NCBI RefSeq assembly: GCF_016765775.1
Contig: NZ_JAESVN010000001.1
Span: 558,001 to 622,000 of the forward strand
Origin: Szabonella alba
Lineage (GTDB): Bacteria > Pseudomonadota > Alphaproteobacteria > Rhodobacterales > Rhodobacteraceae
DNA length: 64,000 nt
Direction of reading: 5' to 3'
Program-made: the position numbers and the translations under genes
In this document: positions 1 to 7,562 of the stretch, piece after piece
Layout of the letters: each line of letters begins with the position of its first letter
Numbering within the stretch: position 1 is the stretch's first letter
Notes under the pieces: model-generated
Database searches by the model: none
What the model was told of the DNA's origin: nothing
The model's input: only the letters and a program-made list of their open reading frames with translations

Positions 1-559
1 CTTTGCCGGGGTGGCGACGCGGACCGGGGCGGAATTCGTGCATCCCTATAACGATCCGCGCGTGATTGCCGGGCAGGCCACCTGTTCGCGCGAATTGCTG
101 GAACAGGTCGAGGGGTTGGATACCGTGATCGCGCCGATTGGCGGCGGCGGCATGGTCTCGGGCACCTGTCTGACGGTCAGTTCCATCGCGCCGGGGGTGG
201 ATGTCTTTGCCGCCGAACCGAAAGCTGCCGATGATGCCTTCCGCAGCTTGCGCGCCGGTCATATCATCGCCGATGATGCGCCGGAAACGGTGGCGGACGG
301 GCTGAAAGTGCCGTTGAAGGATCTGACATGGCATTTCGTGTCACGCCATGTGACCGATATCCTGACGGCCGAGGAAGATCAGATCATCGCCGCGATGAAA
401 CTGGTCTGGAAACGCATGAAGATCGTGATGGAACCCAGTTCCGCCGTGCCGCTGGCCGTGATCCTTGCCAATCCCGGGCTGTTCCGGGGGCGGCGGATCG
501 GGGTCGTGGTGACGGGTGGCAATGTGGATCTTGACCGGCTTCCCTGGATGAAAGGATAG
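1..559 (+). CDS. bhcB: beta-hydroxyaspartate dehydratase, 3' part
   Basis: This is the C-terminal 185 or so residues of a fold-type II PLP enzyme of the serine/threonine dehydratase family; the start lies left of the window. Visible are the phosphate-binding glycine loop (IGGGGMVSG) and the family's C-terminal EPSSAVPLA and VVVTGGNVD segments. The family alone would also allow threonine dehydratase or serine racemase. The two following genes are bhcC and bhcD, so I infer BhcB, which dehydrates (2R,3S)-3-hydroxyaspartate to iminosuccinate in the beta-hydroxyaspartate cycle. Its last codons (AAAGGA, 551-556) double as the ribosome binding site of bhcC, which starts 1 nt after the stop, so the two are probably translationally coupled. 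Confidence 0.85.
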   Translation, partial: FAGVATRTGAEFVHPYNDPRVIAGQATCSRELLEQVEGLDTVIAPIGGGGMVSGTCLTVSSIAPGVDVFAAEPKAADDAFRSLRAGHIIADDAPETVADGLKVPLKDLTWHFVSRHVTDILTAEEDQIIAAMKLVWKRMKIVMEPSSAVPLAVILANPGLFRGRRIGVVVTGGNVDLDRLPWMKG

Positions 560-560
560 G

Positions 561-1727
561 ATGATGAACAGACATGTGAATTTCGAAGGACTGGAGGTCG
601 GTTACGACATTCCCGCCCTGCCGGGGATGACTGAGGCCGAGATCCAGACCCCCTGTCTGATCCTCGATCTGGACGCGCTGGAGCGCAATATCGTCAAGAT
701 GGGCGATTACGCGCGGGCGCATGGCATGCGGCACCGGGTCCACGGGAAGATGCACAAATCGGTGGATGTGGCGCTGCTGCAGGACCGTCTGGGCGGCTCT
801 TGCGGGGTCTGCTGCCAGAAGGTCAGCGAGGCTGAGGCATTCGCGCGGGGCGGGATCCGCGATATTCTTGTCAGCAATCAGGTGCGCGATCCGGCCAAGA
901 TCGACCGGCTGGCGCGGCTGCCAAAACTGGGCGCGCGCACCATTGTCTGCATCGACGAGATCGCCAATGTCGCCGATCTGTCGGACGCGGCGATGCGCCA
1001 TGGCACCGAAATCGAATGTCTGGTTGAAATCGACTGCGGCGCGGGGCGCTGCGGGGTGCGGTCCACGGCGGATGTGCTGGCGATTGCCCGCGCGGTTGCG
1101 GCGGCGCCGGGGCTGAAATTCAGCGGTATCCAGGCCTATCAGGGCGCGATGCAGCACCTCGACAGCTATGAGGACCGCCGCGCGAAGATCGACATTGCCG
1201 TGGCCATGGTGCGCGACGCGGTCGAGGCGCTGGCGGCCGAGGGTGTCGCCTGTGACATCGTTGGCGGCGGCGGCACCGGCAGCTATTATTTCGAAAGCGC
1301 CTCTGGCGTCTATAATGAACTGCAATGCGGCTCCTACGCCTTCATGGATGCCGATTACGGGCGCATCCTTGACCATGACGGCCAGCGCATCGACGCGGGC
1401 GAATGGGAAAACGCGCTGTTCATCCTGACCTCGGTGATGAGCCATGCAAAGGCGGACAAGGCGATTGTCGATGCCGGGCTGAAGGCGCAGTCGGTCGATA
1501 GCGGATTGCCGGTGATCTTCGGGCGCGACGATGTGAAATATGTCAAATGCTCGGATGAACATGGGGTGGTCGAGGACCCGCAGGGTGTGTTGAAAGTCAA
1601 TGACCGGCTGCGCCTTGTGCCGGGCCATTGCGACCCGACCTGCAATGTCCATGACTGGTATGTGGGGGTCCGCGATGGAAAGGTTGAACTGCTCTGGCCG
1701 GTTTCGGCACGCGGCAAGGCGTTCTGA
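561..1727 (+). CDS. bhcC: 3-hydroxy-D-aspartate aldolase (beta-hydroxyaspartate aldolase)
   Basis: A 388-residue D-threonine aldolase/D-serine dehydratase-like protein (alanine racemase N-terminal fold, PLP-dependent). Residues 59-67 read RVHGKMHKS, matching the HxKxHK signature of the family, with Lys63 the likely PLP Schiff-base lysine. A C-terminal metal-binding pair is visible in GHCDPTCNVHDW near residues 354-365. By recall, the sequence is closely similar along its length to Paracoccus BhcC, which condenses glyoxylate and glycine into (2R,3S)-3-hydroxyaspartate. The start is ATGATG at 561/564; both fit the AAAGGA box within the end of bhcB, so the second ATG is an alternative. It is followed by a GC-rich repeat before bhcD. 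Confidence 0.93.
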   Translation: MMNRHVNFEGLEVGYDIPALPGMTEAEIQTPCLILDLDALERNIVKMGDYARAHGMRHRVHGKMHKSVDVALLQDRLGGSCGVCCQKVSEAEAFARGGIRDILVSNQVRDPAKIDRLARLPKLGARTIVCIDEIANVADLSDAAMRHGTEIECLVEIDCGAGRCGVRSTADVLAIARAVAAAPGLKFSGIQAYQGAMQHLDSYEDRRAKIDIAVAMVRDAVEALAAEGVACDIVGGGGTGSYYFESASGVYNELQCGSYAFMDADYGRILDHDGQRIDAGEWENALFILTSVMSHAKADKAIVDAGLKAQSVDSGLPVIFGRDDVKYVKCSDEHGVVEDPQGVLKVNDRLRLVPGHCDPTCNVHDWYVGVRDGKVELLWPVSARGKAF

Positions 1728-1728
1728 C

Positions 1729-1822
1729 CCTCTTCTCTTTCCAAATATCCCACGGGGGCGCGGGGGTGTGAACCCCCCGCTCTTTACTGCGGGCACGGGG
1801 GTGAGTCCCCCCGCTTTTGCCC
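1729..1822 (+). repeat. dispersed GC-rich intergenic repeat, copy 1 (bhcC/bhcD gap)
   Basis: A T/C-rich run (1729-1742) is followed by AAATATCC (1743-1750), a G tract and two successive hairpins whose arms are GGGGGT/ACCCCC and CGGGGG/CCCCCG. The layout recurs at seven other places in the window (4605, 6638, 13669, 21197, 25911, 47815, 55682). The T run lies before, not after, the hairpins, so this is not a standard intrinsic terminator for bhcC, but the hairpins could still lower bhcD expression relative to bhcC. Confidence 0.6.
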
Positions 1823-1859
1823 CTTAAGTTTTGTCCCGCCGGTCAAAGGACCCTTGCCC

Positions 1860-2819
1860 ATGCTGATCCTGCCCGAAGCCCTGATTGCCGATCTTGTGAC
1901 CCCCGATGCCGCGATGGAGGCGGTGGCCGATTGCTTTCGGGCCATGTCGGACGGCAAGGCGCGGAATTTTCCGGTGGTGCGTGAGGCGCTGGGTGAGGGG
2001 CGGCAATACGGGTTCAAATCCGGGCTGGACCTTGCCGGGGCGCAGATGGGCGTCAAGGCTGGGGGGTATTTTCCGGGCAATGCTGCGAAAGGGATCATCA
2101 ATCATCAATCCTCGGTCTTTCTGTTCGATCCTGAAACCGGGCGGCCCGTGGCGATGGTGGGGGGCAATCTGCTGACCGCCTTGCGCACGGCGGCGGCCAG
2201 TGCGCTGTCCATCGACCGGCTGGCGCGGGACGATGCGCGGGTGCTGGGCATTGTCGGGGCCGGGCATCAGGCCGCATTCCAGTTGCGGGCGGCGGCGCGG
2301 GTCCGGCGCTTTGAGCGCGTGATCGGCTGGAACTACCATCCCGAAATGCTGCCGCAACTGGCAGCAGTCGCCGCCGAACTTGGCCTGCCTTTCGAGGCGG
2401 TGGACCTGCCCGGGATGCGGCAGGCGGATGTGATTGTCACGATCACCTCATCCCCGGCCGCAAGCCTGATGGCCGATCATGTCGCGCCCGGCACGCATCT
2501 GGCCTGCATGGGCACCGATACCAAGGGCAAGCAGGAGGTGGAAACGGCTCTGCTGGCGCAGACGCGGCTTTTCACCGATGAGGTGGCACAATCCGTGACC
2601 ATTGGCGAGGCGCAGCATGCCGTGGCGGCGGGGCTGGTCAGCGCGGGGGCGATCACGCCGTTGGGCGATGTGCTGACCGGGCGGCATCCGGGACGCAAGT
2701 CGGCCAAGGAGATCACGCTGTTCGACGGAACCGGCGTCGGGCTGCAGGATATCGCGGTGGCCGCGCGGGCGGTTGCAGCAGCGCAGGCGCGGGGGTTGGG
2801 CATCGAGGTTGCGGTCTGA
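1860..2819 (+). CDS. bhcD: iminosuccinate reductase
   Basis: A 319-residue member of the ornithine cyclodeaminase/mu-crystallin family. The Rossmann nucleotide-binding loop VLGIVGAGHQAA lies near residues 126-137, preceded by the family segment GGNLLTALRTAAASA; the C-terminal FDGTGVGLQDIA is typical too. In the beta-hydroxyaspartate cycle BhcD reduces iminosuccinate with NADH to L-aspartate, which BhcA uses to aminate the next glyoxylate. I chose the ATG at 1860, with AAAGGA at 1845-1850, over an in-frame TTG at 1854. It lies 132 nt after bhcC, separated by a repeat, unlike the tight bhcB-bhcC junction. bhcA and the regulator bhcR would be expected to the left of the window. Confidence 0.92.
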   Translation: MLILPEALIADLVTPDAAMEAVADCFRAMSDGKARNFPVVREALGEGRQYGFKSGLDLAGAQMGVKAGGYFPGNAAKGIINHQSSVFLFDPETGRPVAMVGGNLLTALRTAAASALSIDRLARDDARVLGIVGAGHQAAFQLRAAARVRRFERVIGWNYHPEMLPQLAAVAAELGLPFEAVDLPGMRQADVIVTITSSPAASLMADHVAPGTHLACMGTDTKGKQEVETALLAQTRLFTDEVAQSVTIGEAQHAVAAGLVSAGAITPLGDVLTGRHPGRKSAKEITLFDGTGVGLQDIAVAARAVAAAQARGLGIEVAV

Positions 2820-2852
2820 CGCGGGCCGGGGGCGGGAAAGGCGCGCGGTCCC

Positions 2853-3332
2853 TCAGCCCCGGATTGCGGCCTCGATCCGGGCGATGTCGATGCGGCCCAT
2901 CTCCATCATCGCGGCAAAGGCGCGCGCGGCCTCATCCCCGCCGCGTGCCATCGCTTCGGTCAGCACGCGCGGGGTGATCTGCCAGTTGATCCCCCAGCGG
3001 TCCTTACACCAGCCGCAGGCGCTTTCCTTGCCACCATTGCCGATGATCGCGTTCCAGTAGCGGTCGGTTTCCTCTTGCGTCTCGGTGGCAACCTGAAGCG
3101 AGAAGGCTTCGCTATGCGGAAAGGCCGGACCGCCATTCAGCCCGATGCAGCGAAAGCCCGCGACGGTGAAATCGACGGTCAGCACATCGCCCTTCTTGCC
3201 CGAAGGATAATCCCCCGGTGCGTGGTGAACGGCATGAACGGCGCTGTCGGGAAAGACGCTGGCATAGAAACGCGCGGCCTCTTCGGCGCCACTGTCATAC
3301 CAGATGCAGATGCGGTTTGCGCTGCGGTCCAT
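2853..3332 (-). CDS. VOC-fold (PhnB/glyoxalase-like) protein
   Basis: A 159-residue single-domain protein of the vicinal oxygen chelate superfamily, of the type often annotated PhnB-like or '3-demethylubiquinone-9 3-methyltransferase domain'. Hallmarks are the N-terminal ICIWYDSGAEEAARFYASVF, FRCIGLNGGP, an AFSLQVATET strand, and CKDRWGINWQITP near the centre. No metal-site assignment is made and the substrate is unknown. The ATG at 3332 is preceded by a strong GGAGGAAGG. The long reading frame upstream of this ATG runs antisense through GAPDH and is not coding. It is convergent with bhcD and divergent from the GAPDH gene; nothing ties it to the bhc pathway. Confidence 0.85.
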   Translation of the reverse strand: MDRSANRICIWYDSGAEEAARFYASVFPDSAVHAVHHAPGDYPSGKKGDVLTVDFTVAGFRCIGLNGGPAFPHSEAFSLQVATETQEETDRYWNAIIGNGGKESACGWCKDRWGINWQITPRVLTEAMARGGDEAARAFAAMMEMGRIDIARIEAAIRG

Positions 3333-3569
3333 CGGGGCCTTCCTCCGGGTATAGGCGTCTGCAGTCAGAGTGACATGCGCGGGACAAGGGCGCAACGGAA
3401 GCGGTGGCGAGGGGCGGGGCTTGCGCGGCCTTTTGCCAGAGTCACTGCGCAGGACCCGGCGGGATCGGGGCGGGATTGGGGCTGGCGGCGGGCGTGGGTG
3501 TCGCGCAGTCTGGCTGCCGGGCGACTCGGGGGCTACCGGGTTGCGGTGCAAGGCAGGACGGAGAAGATC

Positions 3570-4559
3570 ATGGCAGACCGGATCAGGGTGGCACTCAACG
3601 GCTTTGGCCGGATCGGGCGCACGGTGCTGCGCGCGGCACTGCGCGGCAGCTGGCCGGGGATTGAGATTACCGCCATCAATGACATCGCCAGCGCCGAGGA
3701 CTGCGCCTATCTTTTTGAATATGACAGCGTTTTCGGGCGCTGGCCGGGGCAGGTGATGCTGGAGCCGGGGGCGCTGGTGATCGACGGGCACCGCCTTCGC
3801 CTGACCCATCAGGCGGATCTGTCGCAGCTTGACCTGTCGGATGTGGATCTGGTGATGGAATGCACCGGACGCGCCGACAGTGCCGAGATCGCGCGGCGCG
3901 GTCTGCGGGCAGGGGCGGGAAGGGTGCTGATTTCGGGGCCCTCGGCGGCGGCGGATTACACCGTGGTTCTGGGCGCGAACGAGGCCGGGCTGACGCGCGA
4001 AATGGCGGTGATTTCCAACGCCTCCTGCACCACCAATGCACTGGCGCCTCTGGCGCGGGTGCTGGATCGTGCTTTCGGGCTGCAGACCGGCTGGATGACC
4101 ACGATCCATTGCTATACCGGCAGTCAGCCCACGGTGGATGCGCCGCGCGGCGATCCCGCGCGCAGCCGGGCGGCGGCGCTGTCCATGGTGCCGACGACCA
4201 CCAGCGCCAGCCGTCTGCTGGATCATGTGTTGCCGGAACTGGCGGGGCGGCTGTCGGGGGCTGCGGTGCGGGTGCCGGTGGCCAGCGTCTCGGCGGTGGA
4301 CCTGACCTTTCTGCCCGGGCGCGGCGTGACGGTGGCCGAGGTGAATGCGGCCCTGGTCGCGGCGGGCGGCGTGATCGGGGTGACGGATCGTCCGCTGGTC
4401 AGTTCCGACCTGCGCGCGCGGGATGAAAGCGTGGTCATGGCGCTGCGCGAGACGGCGGTGACGGGGGGCGGGCTGGTCCGTGTTTTCGGCTGGTATGACA
4501 ATGAATGGGGATTTTCCTGCCGGATGCTGGATATGGCAGAGCGGATCGCGCGTCTGTAA
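3570..4559 (+). CDS. glyceraldehyde-3-phosphate dehydrogenase-like protein, divergent
   Basis: A 329-residue type I GAPDH-family dehydrogenase. NAD-binding NGFGRIGR is at residues 10-17, the active-site motif SNASCTTNALAP carries Cys153, and WYDNEWGFSCRM closes the protein. The usual phosphate-site motif STGAAKAV is replaced by TTSASRLL, and the following proline-rich RVPTP motif reads RVPVA. This suggests a paralogue with altered substrate or a secondary role rather than the main glycolytic enzyme; erythrose-4-phosphate dehydrogenase-like activity cannot be excluded. The ATG at 3570 has GGACGGAG upstream; in-frame upstream codons belong to the 237-nt gap shared with the divergent VOC gene. 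Confidence 0.85.
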   Translation: MADRIRVALNGFGRIGRTVLRAALRGSWPGIEITAINDIASAEDCAYLFEYDSVFGRWPGQVMLEPGALVIDGHRLRLTHQADLSQLDLSDVDLVMECTGRADSAEIARRGLRAGAGRVLISGPSAAADYTVVLGANEAGLTREMAVISNASCTTNALAPLARVLDRAFGLQTGWMTTIHCYTGSQPTVDAPRGDPARSRAAALSMVPTTTSASRLLDHVLPELAGRLSGAAVRVPVASVSAVDLTFLPGRGVTVAEVNAALVAAGGVIGVTDRPLVSSDLRARDESVVMALRETAVTGGGLVRVFGWYDNEWGFSCRMLDMAERIARL

Positions 4560-4604
4560 GAAAAGGGCAATCCCCCGGCGATGCGCCGGGGCCGGGCCGG
4601 GCAA

Positions 4605-4656
4605 GCGGGGGTTTTGCACCCCCGCACCCCCGCAGGATACTTATCGACGAAAAAAC
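4605..4656 (-). repeat. dispersed GC-rich intergenic repeat, copy 2
   Basis: On the minus strand: T-rich run, AAGTATCC core, G tracts, then a hairpin with 7-nt arms GCGGGGG/CCCCCGC (plus-strand 4605-4611 and 4619-4625). It lies between the convergent GAPDH gene and the permease and may also act as a transcriptional barrier for both. Confidence 0.6.
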
Positions 4657-4681
4657 CGCGCGGGGGGTGCCCCTTTCGCCG

Positions 4682-6040
4682 TCAGTCCCCCAGATCCTCG
4701 GGCAGGGCGAGGTTCAGGGCGATGGCGATGCCCGCGGCGGGCAGCAGGCCCGAGGTCAGCAGGATCTGTGCCGTGTCGCCCATATGCTGCAGCGCCGAGG
4801 GTTCCAGTTGCAGCCCGAGGCTGACCGAAAGGGCGGTTGCGAAGATCACCATGTTGCGGCGGTTCCATTTCACATCCGACAGCATGTTGACGCCCGAGGC
4901 GCAGACCATGCCGAACATCACGATCACGCCGCCGCCCAGAACATTGATCGGCACGGTATTGATGATCGCGCCGACCTTGGGGATCAGCCCGCAAAGGATC
5001 AGGAAGACCGCGCCGATGGTGACGACATGGCGGCTCATCAGTCCGGTCATGGCGACAAGGCCGACATTCTGCGAGAAGGAGGTGTTGGGTAGGCCGCCGA
5101 ACATACCGGCAATCCCCGAGCCGACACCATCGGCAAAGGTCGCACCTGTGATCTCACTGTCGGTCGCCTCCCGCCCCGCACCGCCCTTGGTGATGCCCGA
5201 GACATCGCCCACGGTTTCGATTGCGGAAATGATCGCCATGAAACACATGCCGATGATGATGGCGGCGTTGAACTCGATCCCCCAGCGGAAGGGGTTGGGC
5301 AGCGCAAACCCGGCGGCGCGGCCGACATTGGCAAAGCTGACCTGACCCATGGCAAGGGCCACGAGATAGCCCGCGATGATGCCGATCAGGACGGCAGCCA
5401 CGGCCATGAACCCCCGGGTGAAGAACTTGATCGCAAGCGTGACACAGACCACGACCAGCGCAGGCAGCCACATCGCAAGCGAGCCGAATTCGGGCGTGCC
5501 CATGCGCGGCACGCCGCCTGCGGCATATTGGATGCCGACCTTGACCAGCGCCAGACCGATCATCAGCACGATCAGGCCCGTCACCAGCGGCGGCAGCGCA
5601 TAGCGGATCCGGCCCACGAAAAAGCCAAGGCAAAAATGGAAGATGCCACCGATCACCACTCCGGTCATCAACCCGCCAAGCCCCGCCGTGCCAAGCCCCG
5701 CGACGGCCGGGATCATCACAGGCACGAAGGCAAAGGAGGTGCCCTGCACGATGGGCAGCCGCGCGCCGACCGGGCCGACGCCGATGGTCTGGAATAGCGT
5801 CGCGATGCCTGCGAACAGCATGGACATCTGGATCATGTAATTCATGTCGGGAAAGCCGAGGGCGGCCTGATCAGATCCGAAACCGATGCCTGCCGCGCCG
5901 CAGACGATGATCGCGGGGGTGACGTTCGAGACGAACATCGCCAGCACATGCTGGATGCCAAGCGGCACCGCCGAGGCGAGCGGTGGCATGAAATCGGGAT
6001 CACGCAATTGCGCGGGCGTGCCGAGGGTGCTGTCGGCCAT
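4682..6040 (-). CDS. NCS2 xanthine/urate-type permease
   Basis: A 452-residue polytopic membrane protein of the nucleobase:cation symporter-2 (NAT) family with about 12-14 hydrophobic segments. The NAT signature QNVGLVAMTG is present after LPNTSFS, and the family's NFAR/EFNA-region segment is seen in GIEFNAAIIIGMCF. Members carry uracil, xanthine or urate; the neighbouring ureide genes favour urate/xanthine, or possibly allantoin precursors. The start ATG at 6040 is preceded by GAAGGAAAC. It is the last gene of a minus-strand run beginning with the allantoinase fusion at 8974, 88 nt after allA, and is presumably co-transcribed with it. Substrate is inferred from context only. Confidence 0.88.
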   Translation of the reverse strand: MADSTLGTPAQLRDPDFMPPLASAVPLGIQHVLAMFVSNVTPAIIVCGAAGIGFGSDQAALGFPDMNYMIQMSMLFAGIATLFQTIGVGPVGARLPIVQGTSFAFVPVMIPAVAGLGTAGLGGLMTGVVIGGIFHFCLGFFVGRIRYALPPLVTGLIVLMIGLALVKVGIQYAAGGVPRMGTPEFGSLAMWLPALVVVCVTLAIKFFTRGFMAVAAVLIGIIAGYLVALAMGQVSFANVGRAAGFALPNPFRWGIEFNAAIIIGMCFMAIISAIETVGDVSGITKGGAGREATDSEITGATFADGVGSGIAGMFGGLPNTSFSQNVGLVAMTGLMSRHVVTIGAVFLILCGLIPKVGAIINTVPINVLGGGVIVMFGMVCASGVNMLSDVKWNRRNMVIFATALSVSLGLQLEPSALQHMGDTAQILLTSGLLPAAGIAIALNLALPEDLGD

Positions 6041-6128
6041 GGGAGTTTCCTTCGCTGTTGGGGCGCGGCCTCTCTGGCGGGGGCTTCGCGCGGGATCTCG
6101 ACCTGAGAAAATCAGGCGGCAAGCAGGA

Positions 6129-6605
6129 TCAGGGCTGGCGCACCTCATACGGGGTGGCGAAGCGGTGTTCCTCAAGGTTCGGGGTCGGGCCGATCCGATC
6201 GACCACGGCGAAAAGTCCGGGCGCATGCAGCGGGGTCAGCACCCCATGCCATGTGCCGCGCGCCAGATTGATGCCCTGCGCGCCATTGGTGATGAAGGCG
6301 AGCGGCGTGGCGCCGGGATGGTCGGCGACGATGACGAGAAAGGGATATTGCGTCATCGGCAGGAAGGCCTGCGAGCCTTCGGGATGACGTTCGATCAGGT
6401 CGAACGTATAGGGCAGGGCGCGGGGTTCGGCAGAAAAGATCGAAATCCCCGCGCGGGCATCGCCGAAATCGAGACGGGCAAGATCATTGTGCCGTTGGCA
6501 GAGCCCGGCATTGATAAGCCGGTAATCGCTGCCGGTCTCGATCACGTCACCATAAGGGGCGAAGGCCTGGGGCGTCAGGGGGCGGGAATGCAGGATGCGG
6601 GTCAT
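6129..6605 (-). CDS. allA: ureidoglycolate lyase
   Basis: A 158-residue AllA-family protein. Family landmarks are the N-terminal LTPQAFAPYGDVIE, the FSAEPRALPY strand, LIERHPEGSQAFLPM and the C-terminal ARGTWHGVLTPL, a cupin-like fold. AllA splits ureidoglycolate into urea and glyoxylate, the last step of the ureide route. Length is that of the family. The ATG at 6605 follows the allE gene after a 114-nt gap containing a GC-rich repeat. Its product glyoxylate is the substrate of the bhc genes at the left end of the window, a likely metabolic link. Confidence 0.93.
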   Translation of the reverse strand: MTRILHSRPLTPQAFAPYGDVIETGSDYRLINAGLCQRHNDLARLDFGDARAGISIFSAEPRALPYTFDLIERHPEGSQAFLPMTQYPFLVIVADHPGATPLAFITNGAQGINLARGTWHGVLTPLHAPGLFAVVDRIGPTPNLEEHRFATPYEVRQP

Positions 6606-6637
6606 TGGATCTGGCTCCGTCGCGCTGGTGTCTGTGT

Positions 6638-6690
6638 CGGGCGGGGGGCTGCCTGCCCCCCCGCGCCCCCCCGTGGGTATTTTTCCAAAG
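6638..6690 (-). repeat. dispersed GC-rich intergenic repeat, copy 3
   Basis: Minus-strand order is a T/A-rich run, AAATACCC core, a long G tract and a hairpin with GGGGGGC/GCCCCCC arms (plus-strand G tract 6643-6648). It interrupts the otherwise compact minus-strand purine operon between allE and allA. Confidence 0.55.
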
Positions 6691-6719
6691 GAAAGGGGGA
6701 CGCGGGGGAAAGGGACGGT

Positions 6720-7562
6720 TCAGCGCGGGGGGCCGAAGGCGCCGGGGCCGCGCAGCTTGGCATGGCGGTTCACATCCTTGTAAAGCAGATAGCGGAACGG
6801 GCCGGGGCCTGCGGCATAGCAGGCCTGCGGGCAGAAGGCGCGCAGCCACATGAAATCGCCCGCCTCGACCTCGACCCAGTCGCGGTTGAGCTTGTAGACC
6901 GCCTTGCCCTCAAGCACATAAAGCCCGTGTTCCATGACATGGGTTTCCTCGAACGGGATAAGGCCGCCGGGCTGAAAGGTGACGATGGTCACATGGGCAT
7001 CATGGCGCAGATCTGCGGGATCGACGAAACGGGTCGTGGCCCAGCGGCCTTGGGTATCGGGCATCGGCGTCGGGGGAATGTCGGCTTCCGCGATGATCAG
7101 CGGATCGGGCGCGGCAAGCCCGGGCGCGGGTTCATAAAGCTTGCGCAGCCAGTGGAACCGGGCGGGGGCGGAGCCCTCGGCATGCAGCGTCCAGCGGCAT
7201 CCGGGCGGGATATAGGCGAAACTGCCCGTCTCAAGCTCCTGCCCCTCGCCGTCGATGGTCAGCGTTGCCAGACCGGTGGTGAAGAACAGCCAGTGTTCCG
7301 CCCCGGTTTCAGGATCGGGGGCGTCGGAACCACCGCCGGGCGAAACCTCCATCACATACTGGCTGAAGGTCTCGGCAAAGCCGGTCATCGGGCGGGCGAT
7401 GACCCAGAGCCGGGTTTTCGTCCAGCCCGGCAGGAAGCTGGTCACGATATCGGAAAACACCCCGCGCGGCAGGAAGGCATAGGCCTCGGTAAAGACCGCG
7501 CGGCCGGTCATCAGTTGCGTCTGCGGCGGCAGTCCGCCGGGAGGGGAGAAATAGGGGCTCAT
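6720..7562 (-). CDS. allE: (S)-ureidoglycine aminohydrolase, bicupin
   Basis: A 280-residue double-cupin protein. The N-terminal cupin spans roughly residues 40-130 (MEVSPGGGSDAP, EHWLFFTTG, SFAYIPPG) and the C-terminal cupin roughly 175-265, with the metal-site style PFEETHVMEHGLYVLEG. AllE (formerly YlbA) releases ammonia from (S)-ureidoglycine to give ureidoglycolate. The ATG at 7562 overlaps the stop of the upstream allantoinase fusion as ATGA (7559-7562), indicating coupled translation. Position between allantoinase and AllA matches pathway order, except that no allantoate amidohydrolase (AllC) is present in the window. Confidence 0.92.
   Translation of the reverse strand: MSPYFSPPGGLPPQTQLMTGRAVFTEAYAFLPRGVFSDIVTSFLPGWTKTRLWVIARPMTGFAETFSQYVMEVSPGGGSDAPDPETGAEHWLFFTTGLATLTIDGEGQELETGSFAYIPPGCRWTLHAEGSAPARFHWLRKLYEPAPGLAAPDPLIIAEADIPPTPMPDTQGRWATTRFVDPADLRHDAHVTIVTFQPGGLIPFEETHVMEHGLYVLEGKAVYKLNRDWVEVEAGDFMWLRAFCPQACYAAGPGPFRYLLYKDVNRHAKLRGPGAFGPPR

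Noticed and set aside
384..1796. 470-codon open frame antisense to bhcC
   Set aside because: bhcC shows a complete family match; the antisense frame is a by-product of high GC3 and has no recognisable motif or ribosome binding site.
2853..4619. 588-codon minus-strand frame joining the VOC protein with upstream sequence
   Set aside because: Only the part after the ATG at 3332, which has a strong ribosome binding site, matches the VOC family; the rest is antisense to GAPDH.
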